This document shows, in pieces, positions 62,325 to 64,000 of a stretch of 64,000 nt of DNA (position 1 is its first letter; each line of letters opens with the position of its first letter). The notes under the pieces were generated by a model. That model saw nothing but the letters and a program-made list of their open reading frames with translations. It did no database searches and had not been told where the DNA came from. The DNA lies in the NCBI GenBank assembly GCA_003149345.1, contig QFWI01000011.1, positions 496,001 to 560,000 of the forward strand, in the 5' to 3' direction. The DNA comes from Vampirovibrio chlorellavorus. GTDB taxonomy: Bacteria > Cyanobacteriota > Vampirovibrionia > Vampirovibrionales > Vampirovibrionaceae. The translations under genes and the position numbers were made by a program.

Positions 62325-64000
62325 TGAGTCAACTGGATTTGTTTGAAACCAACCCATCACAAGCACACAGCCTGGAAACGCCTTTGGAAGACGATTTTTT
62401 AAAGGGCCTCAATGAACGGCAGCGAGAGGCCGTCACCACCCCTATTGACCAGCCCTTGCAGGTGCTGGCCGGTGCGGGGACGGGTAAGACCGAACTCATC
62501 TCCCGGCGCTTTGTGAAGCTGGTGCAGGATTTACGTCAGCAGGGCAGGGCTCGGCCGGAAGAGAGTATTTTGGTGGTAACCTTTACCAAGGATGCCGCTC
62601 AGGGCATGCGGGAGCGGATTCATCGGCGCTTGCTGGAGAACGGGGAAAGCGGCTTGGGCCCCGATGCCTGGATCAGCACCTTTCACCAGTTTTGTATGCG
62701 GGTACTGCGCCTGCACGCGGTGGATGTCCATTTGCCGCCGGATTTTACCATTCTGAATGAATTGGATCAGCAGGTCTTGTTCAATCGGGTGGTGAAAGGG
62801 GTTCTATTGGGTGAATGCGGGGCGTTGGGCGCTTTATTGGCTCAGTTTGGCCTGTCGGCCCATGTGCCGCCGGATGTGTTGAGTCTGGCCTCGCTTCAAG
62901 ATGCCGGGCTGGAGGATGTGGAAAACACCCTGTCCCCAGAGCGTTTGTTCGCGCTCATTACCCGCATTAAAACCGCCGGGCTTTCCCCTTTGGAGTTTTA
63001 TCAGACCGCCTTGCGGCAATCCACGGCCCTGACCGACCAGTTGATCGGGCTACCCGTTCCCCATGATCCCGATGCGGCCAAGCTGGAGAACATGCTGGCC
63101 AAGGTAGAGGCTTGGACGGCCAGTCTGGCTCCCTGGGCGCATGGCAGTTGGCAACCGATCCAGTCTGCTGAGCGTAAAGCGGAGGCCAAGGGTAAAAAGC
63201 TGAGTCCCTCCGTCTATAAAGATGAAGTGGAGGGGTTGGCCAAGTTTTATTTGGTGCCAAAGACGTTTGAGCCCGCTTTTCCAGACACGGAGAGATTAAC
63301 AGGGGCCTTGGCCGTGGAAACCCGTTTGATCGGCATTGTGGCCGTTATTTATGCCTTGTATCAGGCTCGTTTGCTGATGGAAAAGGCTTGCGATTTTGAC
63401 GATCTCATCAATCACACCATTCACTTGCTGGAACGCCGCCCGGATTTGCGTCAGCGTTACCAAAACCGGTTTGAAGCGGTCATTGTGGATGAATTTCAGG
63501 ACTCCAACGGCAGCCAGTTGCGCTTGCTGAGCCTGCTGATTCGAGAGCGGGCCCAAAACCTGACCGTGGTGGGGGATGAGAAGCAGTCCATTTACGCCTT
63601 CCGGTTTGCCCAGCCGGAGAATTTAAGGCTGATTTTCGGGCAGCATCCCCACAAGACGGTGAACCTGCAAACCAACTACCGCTCACTGCCGCCAGTGCTG
63701 GCGGTGGCCAACCAGTTGACCGAACAAATAGTCCAAGGCCCCAATCAACAGCTGGAGCCCTGTGAGAAAAACGCCGGCATTGCGGAGCCCAAGGTGGTTT
63801 GGCTCAATCTGGATGAAATGATTGAAAAGGAAAACGGCCAGCCGGGTAAAAAGCCCATCGAGGAACAAAAGGAGCGGGAAGCCCAGTTTATCGCTCTGGA
63901 AGTGGCTCGTCTGGTGGATGCCGGGGAGTGTCGCTTCTCCGACATTGCGGTGCTGGTCAAGTCTCACGCCAAGGCGGAGCGCATTCAGGAAAAGCTGGCG
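62321..64000 (+). CDS. AddA/UvrD-like helicase (partial, runs off edge)
   Basis: The ATG at 62321 overlaps the upstream stop (ATGA), so translation is coupled; a second ATG follows directly. The 560 residues in the window include the Q-motif LNERQREAV, Walker A GAGTGKT (51-57), DEFQD (390-394), GDEKQSIYAFRFAQPENL and TNYRSLPPVL, all superfamily 1A helicase motifs. With the AddB-like partner it should form an AddAB-type recombination enzyme. Whether a C-terminal nuclease exists lies beyond the edge. Confidence 0.92.
   Translation, partial: MMSQLDLFETNPSQAHSLETPLEDDFLKGLNERQREAVTTPIDQPLQVLAGAGTGKTELISRRFVKLVQDLRQQGRARPEESILVVTFTKDAAQGMRERIHRRLLENGESGLGPDAWISTFHQFCMRVLRLHAVDVHLPPDFTILNELDQQVLFNRVVKGVLLGECGALGALLAQFGLSAHVPPDVLSLASLQDAGLEDVENTLSPERLFALITRIKTAGLSPLEFYQTALRQSTALTDQLIGLPVPHDPDAAKLENMLAKVEAWTASLAPWAHGSWQPIQSAERKAEAKGKKLSPSVYKDEVEGLAKFYLVPKTFEPAFPDTERLTGALAVETRLIGIVAVIYALYQARLLMEKACDFDDLINHTIHLLERRPDLRQRYQNRFEAVIVDEFQDSNGSQLRLLSLLIRERAQNLTVVGDEKQSIYAFRFAQPENLRLIFGQHPHKTVNLQTNYRSLPPVLAVANQLTEQIVQGPNQQLEPCEKNAGIAEPKVVWLNLDEMIEKENGQPGKKPIEEQKEREAQFIALEVARLVDAGECRFSDIAVLVKSHAKAERIQEKLA

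Noticed and set aside
1..64000. CRISPR array
   Set aside because: No series of regularly spaced direct repeats with unique spacers was found; the tandem repeats at 14.0 and 47.6 kb have no spacers.

Overview
The window is about 64 kb of gene-dense, moderately GC-rich bacterial chromosome. Nearly all of it is core or housekeeping sequence, with several AT-rich or lineage-specific insertions. The envelope is Gram-negative: there is a TolC/HlyD/ABC tripartite exporter and a lipobox FKBP isomerase. FlhB with a flagellar-type sigma factor, a type IV prepilin-like protein, a BtpA-family protein, a GH8 glucanase and a cyanobacteria-like rplS/rbgA/rnhB block are also present. No photosynthesis gene is seen. 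The mixture would fit a non-photosynthetic relative of Cyanobacteria (Vampirovibrionia/'Melainabacteria'), but that is an inference from gene content and no marker here proves it.

Layout, left to right. 0.3-6.8 kb: rnhB, rbgA and rplS; membrane and hypothetical genes; an M23 peptidase; and a response regulator/FKBP/TerC operon. 7-15 kb: a secreted TPR protein, a fatty acid desaturase, methionine aminopeptidase, a Tat-exported superoxide dismutase, surE and argF, with a MITE-like inverted repeat at 12.8 kb and a poly-G tandem repeat at 14.0 kb. 15-21.5 kb: two small membrane-anchored coiled-coil proteins, an ankyrin protein, thrS coupled to a GH8 glucanase, and two small hypotheticals. 21.5-28.5 kb: the exporter operon, then flhB and a FliA-like sigma factor. 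28.7-42 kb: a prepilin-like gene, an M24 aminopeptidase, an amino-acid permease beside aspartase, an AT-rich orphan with a nuclease-like motif, a cupin, an acyltransferase, a strikingly eukaryote-type IMP dehydrogenase, and truB.

42.3-49.9 kb is the most unusual part. It holds tRNA-Gly(CCC), two tandem paralogous proteins of about 610-680 residues with a phosphoribosyltransferase-like motif, a SlyD-like isomerase and a tmRNA gene. The tmRNA 3' end is repeated just downstream, as at an integration site, and an AT-rich stand-alone RelA/SpoT-type synthetase follows. A decayed copy of the 3' end of the nearby M32 carboxypeptidase gene lies after that.

49.9-64 kb: an outer-membrane-like protein, M32 carboxypeptidase, a BtpA-like protein, the der-plsY-gpsA block, hypotheticals, a polyprenyl diphosphate synthase, and an AddB-like/AddA-like recombination helicase-nuclease pair. 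The second gene of that pair runs off the right edge.

Starts were chosen by Shine-Dalgarno quality and family N-termini. Several genes use TTG or GTG starts (flhB, terC, the addB-like gene, the sigma factor, the gene at 49.9 kb).
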